Positions 7,600 to 15,946 of a stretch of 64,000 nucleotides of DNA are shown piece by piece (the first letter of the stretch is position 1; each line of letters opens with the position of its first letter). The position numbers and the translations under genes are program-made. The stretch comes from Balneola sp. MJW-20. Lineage in GTDB: Bacteria > Bacteroidota > Rhodothermia > Balneolales > Balneolaceae. The notes under the pieces were generated by a model. The model saw nothing but the letters and a program-made list of their open reading frames with translations. It was not told where the DNA came from and did not search any database. The stretch is taken from assembly GCF_040811775.1 (NCBI RefSeq), contig NZ_JBFNXW010000001.1:558001-622000 (forward strand), given 5' to 3'.

Positions 7600-8763
7600 T
7601 TATTCTGAGACCTCTCTGCCTTTCCAAGTAGCTTTCATGCCGGTAAAATGATCCGTTAAACAGCGCAAACCCAGTAATTGAAACCAGAATACTGATACGG
7701 GATGAAGCAGGCTTATAACAGGATTCCAGGAGAATTTATAATCCAGCAACCACCGTTGCATTAAGATTAACAGAACACAAATAACAGATACCCATAGCAT
7801 AAAGTATTTACCTGTTATAAAAGCATAGGGTATAGTAAAAAATGGGACCATGAAAACGGCAATATGCAGTAAAGCCATGAACAGAAAAAGAAGGACATTC
7901 TTATCAAAACCGATGAAGAAATTCTTTCGCAGACCATTCCAGATCTCCCGTTGTGATGTGTACATGCGGCAATGGATCTGTGCAGCCCCGTGATACATCC
8001 TAAGCTTCAGTTTATTCCTTTTTGCGGCTTTAGCTAACTCTACATCTTCTACGATCCGTGCTTTGACCGCCCGGTGCCCGCCAATAACCTCATAAGCTTT
8101 TCTGTTTATCGCAATGAACTGACCACAGGCAGCAGCAAATTGTTCCGAAAAGATACTTCTTAGTTTTCCCGGCATCCATCTGGGATCTCTTTCGACATAT
8201 TTTGCAGGCAAAAGGGTGAAAAGGGTATGATAGATCATGGGAATGATCATTTTTTCCCAAAAGCTAACTACTTTCTGCTCAGGCCACACAGTAAGCATAT
8301 CTGCAAACTTCATTTCAGATACCACCTTTGACACTGTTGTCGGTTCGAACCAGACATCGGCATCCACAAATAGAAACAGATCTCCGGTAGCTTTTTTCGA
8401 CAACTGATGGCAGGCCCAGGGTTTCCCGAGCCAGTCGGAAGGCTTTTCTATTCCAGATTCATACCTAAGCTTATCATATTCCCTGGCCATGTCTTGGACC
8501 TTTTCCCTTGTTCCGTCTGTTGACTGATCATCCAGAACGATCACTTCGGTATAAATGTAATCCTGTTCCAGTGAACAGCGGATCGCTTTTTCGATATTAT
8601 CGACTTCATTTCTGGCGGGGATGAGTATACTAACAAGTGGAGTATTTTCTTTCTCATTTGCATATCTTACGGCCCGCAAAGAAGGAAAATCAAACTGATT
8701 GCGAATAAAAATCATCGTGGTTATCAGCAAAAAAGCCAACGAAAAATAAAGGACAAACTCCAT
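7600..8763 (-). CDS. Membrane glycosyltransferase family 2 (carotenoid GT candidate)
   Basis: GT2 enzyme with an N-terminal membrane segment (about 3-20), a GT-A domain with SILIPARNE (45-53), metal-binding DAD (134-136), ED (239-240) and QREIWNGL (271-278), and three C-terminal membrane spans (about 290-365). This layout is shared by CrtQ-like carotenoid glycosyltransferases and hopanoid-associated HpnB proteins. It is divergent from the CrtC-type hydratase (26 bp apart) and near an acyltransferase, which fits sugar transfer to a hydroxylated carotenoid. The acceptor is inferred from context; other membrane lipids remain possible. Confidence 0.8.
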   Translation of the reverse strand: MEFVLYFSLAFLLITTMIFIRNQFDFPSLRAVRYANEKENTPLVSILIPARNEVDNIEKAIRCSLEQDYIYTEVIVLDDQSTDGTREKVQDMAREYDKLRYESGIEKPSDWLGKPWACHQLSKKATGDLFLFVDADVWFEPTTVSKVVSEMKFADMLTVWPEQKVVSFWEKMIIPMIYHTLFTLLPAKYVERDPRWMPGKLRSIFSEQFAAACGQFIAINRKAYEVIGGHRAVKARIVEDVELAKAAKRNKLKLRMYHGAAQIHCRMYTSQREIWNGLRKNFFIGFDKNVLLFLFMALLHIAVFMVPFFTIPYAFITGKYFMLWVSVICVLLILMQRWLLDYKFSWNPVISLLHPVSVFWFQLLGLRCLTDHFTGMKATWKGREVSE

Positions 8764-8789
8764 CTGGCGAATTTAAAAGTGGATTAAAG

Positions 8790-9887
8790 GTGCCTGATCT
8801 GCAGATCAATGAGCAAATGTACATAACTACAGACCTTAAAAACAGCATACCTCTCTGCGGAGGTTCCCCGGGAAGCTATGAATGGTGGTACTATGATGCC
8901 TTTGATCCCGAGAATGACTGCGGAGTAGTCATCATTTTCTATAGCTCTAATCCATTCTCCATCAATAAAATAAAAGATCTTGAAGATGACCTTAATGCGG
9001 CAGCAAAATTATATCCGGCATTGAGCATTTCGATCTACAAGGAAAACAAAGCAGTATATTATAGCTTCAAAGAATTTGCTGAGAGTGAGTTCCAATACGA
9101 TGAGGAAACTAATAATTTTACTTTTGGTGATCATTCTTTTACCTATCAAATCAATGATCAAACATTAACTACTCATCTGAATATTATACAGAAACTTGAC
9201 TCCGATCTATCCCTGGATCTTTCACTTCAGTTTGAAGGGAGTAAGACCTCATCTGAACTGATCAACCGGAAAGCAGAGAAGGATCACATATGGAATCTTT
9301 TATTGCCGGTGGCTGATGTAAATGGAGATATAATTATTGATGACTCCGGATTAAAAGAGGAAATTAAATTCAGAGGAAAAGGATATCACGATCACAATGC
9401 CGGGGATTCACCCATGAAGGAGTCCTTCAGGGATTGGTACTGGGGCAGATACCATTTCGAAGATTGCACTCTTATATATTACCTGATGAATGAAAAGACC
9501 GGTTCTCAATATGAAGGGTGGCTGATCGATAAGGATAATGGACAAGTGATCACAGAGTTTACTGAATTGAGTGATGAATCGGCTGCATTTAACATATTCG
9601 GGCTGAAGTCATCACGGTTAATAAGCCTTTCTTCTGATTCACATCAGGTTACCATTCAAACTGATAAAGTAATTGATGACGGGCCGTTCTATCAAAGGTT
9701 CAAAGGAAGAGCTATTCTCAACACAGGGGAGGAGGTCAAGATCTCTGAGGGGCTATCGGAGTACATCTACCCCTCAAGAATTTATTCAAAATTGTTCTGG
9801 CCTCTCGTTCATATGCGTCTTGAATACGTTCAAAGTAAGCGCCACTGGGTCCAGGGGTCTAACTTCTGGTATAAGCTGACCTGGTGA
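8790..9887 (+). CDS. crtC: CrtC-type carotenoid 1,2-hydratase
   Basis: Lipocalin-like hydratase of the CrtC (hydroxyneurosporene synthase) family, which adds water to the psi-end of acyclic or monocyclic carotenoids and leaves a tertiary hydroxyl. Family hallmarks are GSPGSYEWWYYDA (about 26-38) and GYHDHNAG followed by DWYWGRYHF (about 200-225). The 365 residues are near the usual length. The start is GTG at 8790; an in-frame ATG at 8817 is an alternative that leaves more room for divergent promoters. Its stop is directly against the stop of the converging acyltransferase. CrtC assignment is from motifs; the real substrate is inferred. Confidence 0.78.
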   Translation: MPDLQINEQMYITTDLKNSIPLCGGSPGSYEWWYYDAFDPENDCGVVIIFYSSNPFSINKIKDLEDDLNAAAKLYPALSISIYKENKAVYYSFKEFAESEFQYDEETNNFTFGDHSFTYQINDQTLTTHLNIIQKLDSDLSLDLSLQFEGSKTSSELINRKAEKDHIWNLLLPVADVNGDIIIDDSGLKEEIKFRGKGYHDHNAGDSPMKESFRDWYWGRYHFEDCTLIYYLMNEKTGSQYEGWLIDKDNGQVITEFTELSDESAAFNIFGLKSSRLISLSSDSHQVTIQTDKVIDDGPFYQRFKGRAILNTGEEVKISEGLSEYIYPSRIYSKLFWPLVHMRLEYVQSKRHWVQGSNFWYKLTW

Positions 9888-10550
9888 TCAGGCTTTTTCA
9901 AATCCAATATCACTCTTACCGGCGACATTGAGAGAATTTCCCACCTGAAACTTAATTGATTTTTCAAATAAGTGGTTTAACTCGCTCTTACTCATCTTTT
10001 TAGAGGCATGTATCGGGTTACCGACATGAATGTATAATTCAGGTTTTGGAAACCGGTAGCTATTGGTAACTACGGATACCGGAACAAAATCTACACCTTC
10101 TGTCTCTTTATAAAGCCAAACCAGTCCTGGTTTGAAGGTGGGCTGTTCATAACTTAAGGGAGTCATCCTGCCTTCCGGATATATAAATAAACAAGAATTT
10201 TCACGTACAAGTGATTCCTTAGCGTATCTGAGAGACCGTATGCTCTTACGCGGATCACTCAGATCAATAGAAAAGGCACCAATTTTACTAAAAAAGCCGT
10301 ATTCAACCATCTGAGTATCTTCCATAATAGCCCGTGCTTTCTGATGGAAATACTTTTTATTGAGATAAAGAGGAATAAGACCGTCCCACCAGCTGTGATG
10401 ATTCAGAAAGTAAACCGTCCGGCTTCCTTTAGTGGGCTTATAATCCATCCGGACCCATACTTCCTCGAAATTTCTATTAAATGACAAACGAGTGTACATA
10501 TAAAAGAAATTGATATATAAAGATGATTCTGAAGCGGGAATAAAATCCAA
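9888..10550 (-). CDS. 1-acyl-glycerol-phosphate-type acyltransferase
   Basis: PlsC-like acyltransferase with catalytic HX4D (His51 to Asp56 in HHSWWD) and the block III motif YPEGRMTP (about 144-151). At 220 aa it is shorter than typical PlsC and has no clear membrane anchor. A CruD-type role, acylating the sugar of a glycosylated carotenoid, is suggested by the neighbouring glycosyltransferase and CrtC homologue. A general phospholipid acyltransferase is the alternative. The start used is TTG at 10550; the next ATG is 17 codons inside and would remove a conserved-looking hydrophobic stretch. Confidence 0.72.
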   Translation of the reverse strand: MDFIPASESSLYINFFYMYTRLSFNRNFEEVWVRMDYKPTKGSRTVYFLNHHSWWDGLIPLYLNKKYFHQKARAIMEDTQMVEYGFFSKIGAFSIDLSDPRKSIRSLRYAKESLVRENSCLFIYPEGRMTPLSYEQPTFKPGLVWLYKETEGVDFVPVSVVTNSYRFPKPELYIHVGNPIHASKKMSKSELNHLFEKSIKFQVGNSLNVAGKSDIGFEKA

Positions 10551-10599
10551 TGAATTCTTTTTACGATGATAATAGGGCTAAGCATTTTATCTTTCAATC

Positions 10600-11259
10600 A
10601 TGAATAAGCATAAAAGAAAATCGAAAACAGCTATAACCGATGCCGGTATAGATGATTATGCGAACTCTCATACCACTGCAGAATCTGATGATCTCCTAAA
10701 ACTAATTAAATCATCGGATGAGGAACTTGAGTTCATAGATATGATCAGCGGAAGGCAGGTAGGACAGCTTCTCCGTACGCTTATTCGGGTAGGCGGTGCG
10801 GAAAGAGTTCTTGAAATCGGGACATTTACAGGGTATTCAGCACTTATGATGGCAGAAGTATTACCGGCAACAGGGGAGCTTATTACCATTGAAATGAATA
10901 TCAGGTATCAGGCCCTCGCGGAAAAACATTTTTTCTTATACGACAAAAAAGGAGTGATCAGACTGATAAAAGGAAATGCCCGTGAGGTTATGCCTCACAT
11001 GAATGAAAAATTTGATCTGATATATATTGATGCTGATAAAATCTCCTACCCATTTTATTATGAGCAGGCTATTCGTTTGATCAAACAAAATGGGGTAGTG
11101 GTTGTCGATAATACTTTGTGGGATGGAACAGTTTTAAAACCTGATAATCCAAAAGCAGAAGCTTTAGACCGATTCAATAAACTGGTGCACAAAGACCCAA
11201 GAGTAGAACAGGTTTTGTTGCCTGTGCGAGATGGATTATTGATAATAAATAAGGTTTAA
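10600..11259 (+). CDS. SAM-dependent O-methyltransferase (CCoAOMT/COMT-like)
   Basis: Class I methyltransferase of the small cation-dependent O-methyltransferase family. SAM-binding motif VLEIGTFTGYSALMMA is at about 70-85, acidic metal-site motif IYIDADK at about 141-147, and DNTLWDG at about 169-175. The 219 residues and single domain match the family. It is divergent from the acyltransferase (49 bp). It could methylate a catechol-like or other small hydroxylated molecule, but nothing in the sequence ties it to the carotenoid genes beyond adjacency. Confidence 0.9.
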   Translation: MNKHKRKSKTAITDAGIDDYANSHTTAESDDLLKLIKSSDEELEFIDMISGRQVGQLLRTLIRVGGAERVLEIGTFTGYSALMMAEVLPATGELITIEMNIRYQALAEKHFFLYDKKGVIRLIKGNAREVMPHMNEKFDLIYIDADKISYPFYYEQAIRLIKQNGVVVVDNTLWDGTVLKPDNPKAEALDRFNKLVHKDPRVEQVLLPVRDGLLIINKV

Positions 11260-11309
11260 CCGATTATGTAGCTTTACTTTAATTTAATCAGTTAAAGTTA
11301 CTATTATGC

Positions 11310-12455
11310 TTAGTACAGCTCATATTCCAACAGGCGTGCATCCAGGGTAGTGTTAAAGAATTCGATTCTCTGATTGGTTCTTAAACCTACTTGTTTAGCA
11401 AGATCCAGATTCCCTGTAAACACATATCCCCAATATCCGGTTGCTTCATTTTTAAAGAAGTCACCAATAGAACGATACAGAGACTCCAGTTTTTTATCAT
11501 CGCCAATTCGATTTCCATAGGGTGGATTCAGAACGATCACACCTTTTTCATTTAACGGAATTTCAGTCTCTTCAAATTCACATATTGCAGTTTCAATCTG
11601 GTGATCAAGTCCGGCGATCTTAGCGTTCATCTGTGTGGATTTGACTGCTCGGCTGTCATGGTCGGTTGCAATTATTCTGCCTGGGACATCTTTAAGAGCT
11701 TTGTTTCTGAGATCAGATCTCAGATCAGACCACGCTTCTTCATCAAATCCCAGAATATGTTTTATTCCGTAATTAGGCCGAAGTAAGCCAGGAGCTTTAT
11801 TTTGAGCGATAAGAGCAGCTTCCAATGCAATGGTTCCACTTCCGCACATAGGGTTAATAAAGGGTGAAACCTTATCCCATTTAGTGCTCATTACAATCGC
11901 AGCGGCCAGGGACTCCTGTAAAGGGGCTAAGTGTCCGAATTTACGGTATCCTCTCCTTGAAATAGATTCCCCGGAAGTATCCAGATAAATCGAAGCCTGA
12001 TCATCTTTCCAGAATAAGAAAACCACTGTTTTATTCAGATCAGAACCGGAATCAGGACGTTCACCTGTTTTTCGTCTGATTCGGTCAACAATCGCATCTT
12101 TAACCCTCAGATTAGCAAACTGATCGTTATCTATGGTGTCATTGTTAATTACAGAGGTTACACTTACATAACCTCTGGCTGAAATATATTCTTCCCATTC
12201 TATCTTACGGATGGCTTCATATAGATCATCCGCATTTTTAGCTTTAAACTTTTTGAGTTGATAATGTACTCTGTGAGCCGTTCTGAGCTCCAGATTCAGT
12301 CTCATACAATCATAAAGTGTGCCTTCAGTCTCAATTCCGGCAGTACGTACTTTATTGATCGGAAATCCTTTCAATTCAAGTTCCTGCTGGAGAATAGGGG
12401 TTATTCTAGCAGGGCAGGTTACAGACAGGGTGGAAGAGCGGTTAAATTCAGCCAT
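11310..12455 (-). CDS. THUMP-domain RNA guanine-N2 methyltransferase (RlmL-like)
   Basis: Class I RNA methyltransferase with an N-terminal THUMP domain (about 50-155) and a Rossmann methyltransferase with NPMCGSGTIALEAALIA (about 201-217) and catalytic NPPYGNRIG (near 310). It corresponds to the N-terminal half of E. coli RlmL, which makes m2G2445 of 23S rRNA; the RlmK half is absent, as is common outside gamma-proteobacteria. The ATG at 12455 directly follows the T-run of the slyD-like gene's terminator, so no Shine-Dalgarno is possible. It converges with the O-methyltransferase. Confidence 0.88.
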   Translation of the reverse strand: MAEFNRSSTLSVTCPARITPILQQELELKGFPINKVRTAGIETEGTLYDCMRLNLELRTAHRVHYQLKKFKAKNADDLYEAIRKIEWEEYISARGYVSVTSVINNDTIDNDQFANLRVKDAIVDRIRRKTGERPDSGSDLNKTVVFLFWKDDQASIYLDTSGESISRRGYRKFGHLAPLQESLAAAIVMSTKWDKVSPFINPMCGSGTIALEAALIAQNKAPGLLRPNYGIKHILGFDEEAWSDLRSDLRNKALKDVPGRIIATDHDSRAVKSTQMNAKIAGLDHQIETAICEFEETEIPLNEKGVIVLNPPYGNRIGDDKKLESLYRSIGDFFKNEATGYWGYVFTGNLDLAKQVGLRTNQRIEFFNTTLDARLLEYELY

Positions 12456-12484
12456 AAAAAAAATGGGAGGACTAAGCCTCCCTT
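12456..12484 (-). terminator. Intrinsic terminator after the FKBP gene
   Basis: On the minus strand GGGAGG (12477-12482) pairs with CCTCCC (12465-12470) around a 6-nt loop and is followed by an A and eight T residues (12456-12463). The T-run ends exactly at the ATG of the THUMP methyltransferase gene. Confidence 0.85.
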
Positions 12485-12488
12485 AAAT

Positions 12489-12917
12489 TTAGACGATCTC
12501 GACTAATTCTATGTCAAAGACCAGATCTTCACCTGCTAATGGGTGATTTGCATCCAGTGTTACTTCAGATTCACTTACATCGGTAATGGTTACCGGTACA
12601 GGCTGACCATTAGGCTGATTCAGTTGTAATTGCATGCCCACGGATGGCTCGATATCTTCTGGAAGCTGAGTCTTTTCCACTTTAAGTTCCAGATCTTCTC
12701 TGCGCTCACCGTAAGCTTCGTCAACAGGGATATTTGCAGTAGTTTTATCACCGGTATTAAGACCAATTACAGCCTTTTCAAAACCCGGTATCAATTGACC
12801 CTGTCCTAAAGTAAACTCGAGGGGATCTCTTGAAGCAGATGAATCAAATACAGTTCCATCTTTCAGTTTTCCAGTGTAGTGTACTTTAACGGTATCACCG
12901 TCTTTTACTTCTGACAA
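12489..12917 (-). CDS. FKBP-type peptidyl-prolyl isomerase, SlyD-like
   Basis: Cytoplasmic prolyl isomerase/chaperone. The FKBP half contains VHYTGKLKDGTVFDSS (about 12-27) and ELIPGFE-like LIPGFEKAVIGL (about 42-53). The inserted chaperone flap (about 70-128) includes PVDEAYGERRED, and LDANHPLAGEDLVFDI closes the fold. The His/Cys-rich metal tail of E. coli SlyD is missing. The start is TTG at 12917, supported by AGAGGA (12924-12929) six nt upstream; no ATG lies nearby. It is divergent from the CoA-binding protein. Confidence 0.92.
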   Translation of the reverse strand: MSEVKDGDTVKVHYTGKLKDGTVFDSSASRDPLEFTLGQGQLIPGFEKAVIGLNTGDKTTANIPVDEAYGERREDLELKVEKTQLPEDIEPSVGMQLQLNQPNGQPVPVTITDVSESEVTLDANHPLAGEDLVFDIELVEIV

Positions 12918-12923
12918 AATTAT

Positions 12924-12929
12924 TCCTCT
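12924..12929 (-). promoter_or_regulatory. Ribosome binding site that fixes a TTG start (slyD-like)
   Basis: AGAGGA on the minus strand, six nt before the TTG codon at 12915-12917. It is the reason for accepting the TTG start of the FKBP gene. Confidence 0.65.
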
Positions 12930-13003
12930 TTTTTTGATTATTTATATTAGAGCATAAAAGATAAGCATTAGCTTTTACAATTAATGTAAAGATTCGGTTC
13001 GAT

Positions 13004-13432
13004 ATGACAGAAGAAGAGCATCAGATAAAAGAAATTCTGCTTAGATCTAAGATCATAGCAGTAGTGGGTTGTTCTCCCGATAAGTACAGAACAAGTAACT
13101 ATATAGCACAATTTCTGATGAAGAAAGGGTACCGGATCATACCGGTAAACCCTAATGCCCGTGAGATATTAGGAGAACGATGTTATGATAGTCTTCAGGA
13201 TATTCCTGAGCATATTACTATCGACATTGTGAACATATTCAGGAATAAAAAGTATGCCGCGGAAACCGTAAAAGATGTTATAGAAAGAAATCATATGCAG
13301 GAAAAAGAATCAGCGGTTTGGACACAACTGGATGTGTCAAGCCCTGAAGCTGAGTTATTAGCAGAACAGAATCATATAATTTATATCCGAAACAAATGTA
13401 TCATGGTGGAGTGGGAAAGATTGATTCTATGA
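13004..13432 (+). CDS. CoA-binding (YccU-like) protein
   Basis: Small Rossmann-fold protein (142 aa) of the CoA_binding family. The N-terminal IAVVGCSPDKYRTS nucleotide loop, IIPVNPNAREILGERCY (about 45-61) and VNIFRN are typical of YccU-type proteins, which resemble the first domain of succinyl-CoA synthetase alpha. The function in the cell is not established. An inverted repeat (TTTACA at 12974-12979 and TGTAAA at 12985-12990) lies 13 bp upstream. Its 3' end overlaps the converging gene at 13427 by 6 bp. Confidence 0.85.
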   Translation: MTEEEHQIKEILLRSKIIAVVGCSPDKYRTSNYIAQFLMKKGYRIIPVNPNAREILGERCYDSLQDIPEHITIDIVNIFRNKKYAAETVKDVIERNHMQEKESAVWTQLDVSSPEAELLAEQNHIIYIRNKCIMVEWERLIL

Positions 13433-14137
13433 ACCTTCGCTGACCTCTTCGGTTTCTTTCTCTTGCAGTTTTTGGTATTTCTCAATCAGCTTTTCATTTA
13501 AAAACTCTTCCACAGAAAGATGATCCTCATCCGGAATAAGGGTTTTAAACTCTTTTATATGTCCATTGTGCTCATATTCAATGGCTATGACACGCTCAGA
13601 GAACCAGCTGTAAGCAACCAGGGCATCCCATGGTATCTTCCGGTCTAGAATTACGATTGACTGCTTTCTGAATTCAGGAACCAGACTGATCATAAATCCC
13701 CATATCCCGATCATCATGATGGATATTCCGGATGACAGACGAATAGGGGTTACAGGCAGATCAGTGAGTAATGAAGTTCTCTGTAACCCAAATAGTATAA
13801 GAGCCAGTGCGATCAGGTTGGGTAGTATATGGGTGAGAAAGGATTGATTTACATATCTGATATCCCCGCTTTGTCTTTTTTGGTGATACAGTTTTACAGC
13901 TGCTCCCAAAAAAGAACCAGCTATACAACTGTAAGTAACAGTCATGAATACTCCGGCTATATCCTGTGTTAAAATCCCGCTGCGATAAAGCAACTGCATG
14001 ACTATAAAAATAAACAACACCGAAGTAGCAGTGTACAACAAGTTAATTAAGCGAATCTGATCCAGGTAAAATAATTTTTTATAACCGACCCAGAAGCTGA
14101 TTGCAAAAAATAAAAGCGATATAATTAATGCGGTCAT
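13427..14137 (-). CDS. Multi-span membrane protein of unknown function
   Basis: No family recognised. The protein (236 aa) has about five hydrophobic spans (near 1-18, 32-52, 60-84, 104-122 and 133-156) followed by a soluble C-terminal domain of about 80 residues, with VILDRKIPWDALVAYSW and a charged, Glu/Lys-rich tail. The hydrophilic end resembles a small PH-like domain seen in other bacterial membrane proteins, but I cannot confirm that. It is divergent from the DUF971 gene (29 bp) and overlaps the CoA-binding gene tail-to-tail by 6 bp. Confidence 0.75.
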   Translation of the reverse strand: MTALIISLLFFAISFWVGYKKLFYLDQIRLINLLYTATSVLFIFIVMQLLYRSGILTQDIAGVFMTVTYSCIAGSFLGAAVKLYHQKRQSGDIRYVNQSFLTHILPNLIALALILFGLQRTSLLTDLPVTPIRLSSGISIMMIGIWGFMISLVPEFRKQSIVILDRKIPWDALVAYSWFSERVIAIEYEHNGHIKEFKTLIPDEDHLSVEEFLNEKLIEKYQKLQEKETEEVSEGS

Positions 14138-14166
14138 TATTAAATGCTGCTCAAAATAATAATTAG

Positions 14167-14502
14167 ATGAATTCAGAGGATATAAATACTCCGGTTAACG
14201 TGGAAGTTAGTAATAATGAACAGGTACTCGAAATATCATGGAAAGATGGCAAGAAATCTGTTTATCCGCTCTTTGGATTACGGATGAATTGCCCGTGTGT
14301 GATTTGTCGGGGCGGACATGGTTCAATGTCAGAATATGAACCGGAAGCCTTCTTTGAGGAAAATCCTTCTGAGATCAATATCAGAGATATAAAACAGATA
14401 GGAAATCATGCAATTCAGATCATATGGTCGGATAATCATGACAGCGGTATGTATCGCTGGGAAACCTTAAGATGGCTTGACCCGGATAATCATCGGAAAT
14501 AG
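14167..14502 (+). CDS. DUF971 (GBBH-like N-terminal domain) protein
   Basis: Small protein (111 aa) consisting only of the DUF971 / gamma-butyrobetaine hydroxylase N-terminal-like domain. Seen are the strand pattern LEISWKDGKKSVYPLFGLR, the CPCVIC cysteine cluster (about 42-47), and the closing motif YRWETLRWLD. In eukaryotic hydroxylases this domain binds zinc; the free-standing bacterial version has no agreed role but often sits near Mrp/ApbC-type Fe-S genes. None is adjacent here. It stops 1 bp before the stop of the converging oxidoreductase. Confidence 0.85.
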   Translation: MNSEDINTPVNVEVSNNEQVLEISWKDGKKSVYPLFGLRMNCPCVICRGGHGSMSEYEPEAFFEENPSEINIRDIKQIGNHAIQIIWSDNHDSGMYRWETLRWLDPDNHRK

Positions 14503-14503
14503 A

Positions 14504-15946
14504 TCAGCTTTTAATCCCAAATTCCCTTTTTAGAGCACTATTGGCTGCGTTGAAGCCTGCCATTCCGTGTACACCACCGCCCGGAGGACTGGAAGATGAG
14601 CATATATAATTGCCTTTCACCGGAAGATGATAGGGATCCCATTTCAATACCGGTCTCCCAAATAGCTGTCGGGCAAACTGAGCACCGCCGTTGATATCCC
14701 CTCCAATATAGTTTGAATTATACTTTTCAAGCGCTTTTGTATTCATCGTACGCTTTGAGATAATGGTTTCCCTGAATCCTGGAGCATATCGTTCGATCTG
14801 GTCTTCGATCTGCCGGGTCATATCTTTCTCTGACCCGTTCGGAACATGACAATAGGCCCATAGGGTGTGTTTACCTTCAGGAGCCCGTGTGTTGTCGGCT
14901 ACAGACGACTGCGCAATTAACACATAAGGCCGGTCAGGATGATTTCCTTCCCAAATTTCTTTCTCTGCCGCAGCGATCTCTTCAAAGGTGCCGCCGAGAT
15001 GAAGGGTACCGGCAGATCTGCAGGCCTCATTGGTCCATGGCACAGGATCAGACAAGGCATAATCGATCTTAAATGCTCCGGGACCGTATTTATATTTTAG
15101 TAAACGATTTCTGAAGGAACCGGGTAATTCATCTTTAAGTATCTCAGCGATCTGAAAAGGAGTCAGATCGAACATCACGCATTTAGCTTCAGGAATATCT
15201 GAGGCAGAACTTACCCGGTGCTCTGTAAGGATCTCTCCTCCAAGATCCTTGAAGTGAGAAGCCATGGCTTCGGTGATCTTCGAGGATCCACCTTTTGCCA
15301 TTGGCCATCCTACCGTATGAGCTGTTACTCCGAGTACCAGTCCGAATGAAGCGGTAAAAGCTTTTTCCAGAGGAACGATACTGTGTGCTGCACAACCGGC
15401 AAAGAGAGCTCGTGTACGAGCTGATTTAAATAGCGATTTACTAAGCAAATCAGCAGAGAACATTCCATACCACCCAAATCGGGCCATGGTCAGGGGATTC
15501 TTTGGTATTCTCAGCGACCCGAACAGATCCTGCTGTAATATGGTCCAGTTATCTACAAAATCACTGAATAACTTTTCATACTGGCCGGCATCAACCCCCA
15601 GGTTTTCCAGTGTCTTATCAAGATCTCTGTGTACAAAAACCGCATCCCCGTTTTCGAGAGGGTGAGCATAGGGGTATTCCGGATGAACAAACTCCAGCCC
15701 ATATTTTTCCAGAGGGAGAGAAGACAGAAAAGGAGATGCCTTAGCGGTTGGATGTACCGCTGAACAAATATCATGTAAGAATCCGGGTTCAGTAACTTCT
15801 TTTGTCCGGGTTCCACCCCCAATGGTGTCTTCCGCTTCTAGTACCAGCACTTTTAGTCCTTCCTGAGCAAGGCGTATTGCTGCACCCAGACCGTTGGGTC
15901 CGGATCCGACAACTACGGCGTCATATGGGAAAGATTTATTGTTCAA
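14504..15946 (-). CDS. FAD-dependent oxidoreductase, phytoene-dehydrogenase-related
   Basis: Flavoprotein (480 aa) with an N-terminal dinucleotide-binding motif VVVGSGPNGLGAAIRLA (about 11-27), an acidic strand end VLVLEAE, the flanking GGGTRT loop, and a C-terminal FAD-closing motif GGGVHGMAGFNAA. The overall pattern is the PYROXD2-like branch of phytoene-dehydrogenase-related proteins rather than a true CrtI. Its start overlaps the subtilisin-like gene by 11 bp, so it is probably the last gene of the operon starting at 22741. The substrate is unknown. Confidence 0.88.
   Translation of the reverse strand: MNNKSFPYDAVVVGSGPNGLGAAIRLAQEGLKVLVLEAEDTIGGGTRTKEVTEPGFLHDICSAVHPTAKASPFLSSLPLEKYGLEFVHPEYPYAHPLENGDAVFVHRDLDKTLENLGVDAGQYEKLFSDFVDNWTILQQDLFGSLRIPKNPLTMARFGWYGMFSADLLSKSLFKSARTRALFAGCAAHSIVPLEKAFTASFGLVLGVTAHTVGWPMAKGGSSKITEAMASHFKDLGGEILTEHRVSSASDIPEAKCVMFDLTPFQIAEILKDELPGSFRNRLLKYKYGPGAFKIDYALSDPVPWTNEACRSAGTLHLGGTFEEIAAAEKEIWEGNHPDRPYVLIAQSSVADNTRAPEGKHTLWAYCHVPNGSEKDMTRQIEDQIERYAPGFRETIISKRTMNTKALEKYNSNYIGGDINGGAQFARQLFGRPVLKWDPYHLPVKGNYICSSSSPPGGGVHGMAGFNAANSALKREFGIKS

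Noticed and set aside
11276..11298. ACTTTAA/TTAAAGT repeat between convergent genes as a terminator
   Set aside because: The stem is all A-T apart from one pair, and lacks a clear T-run on either side.
14504..15946. CrtI-type phytoene desaturase for the carotenoid genes
   Set aside because: The C-terminus and overall pattern fit the PYROXD2-like branch, and it is tied to an S8 protease operon several kb away.
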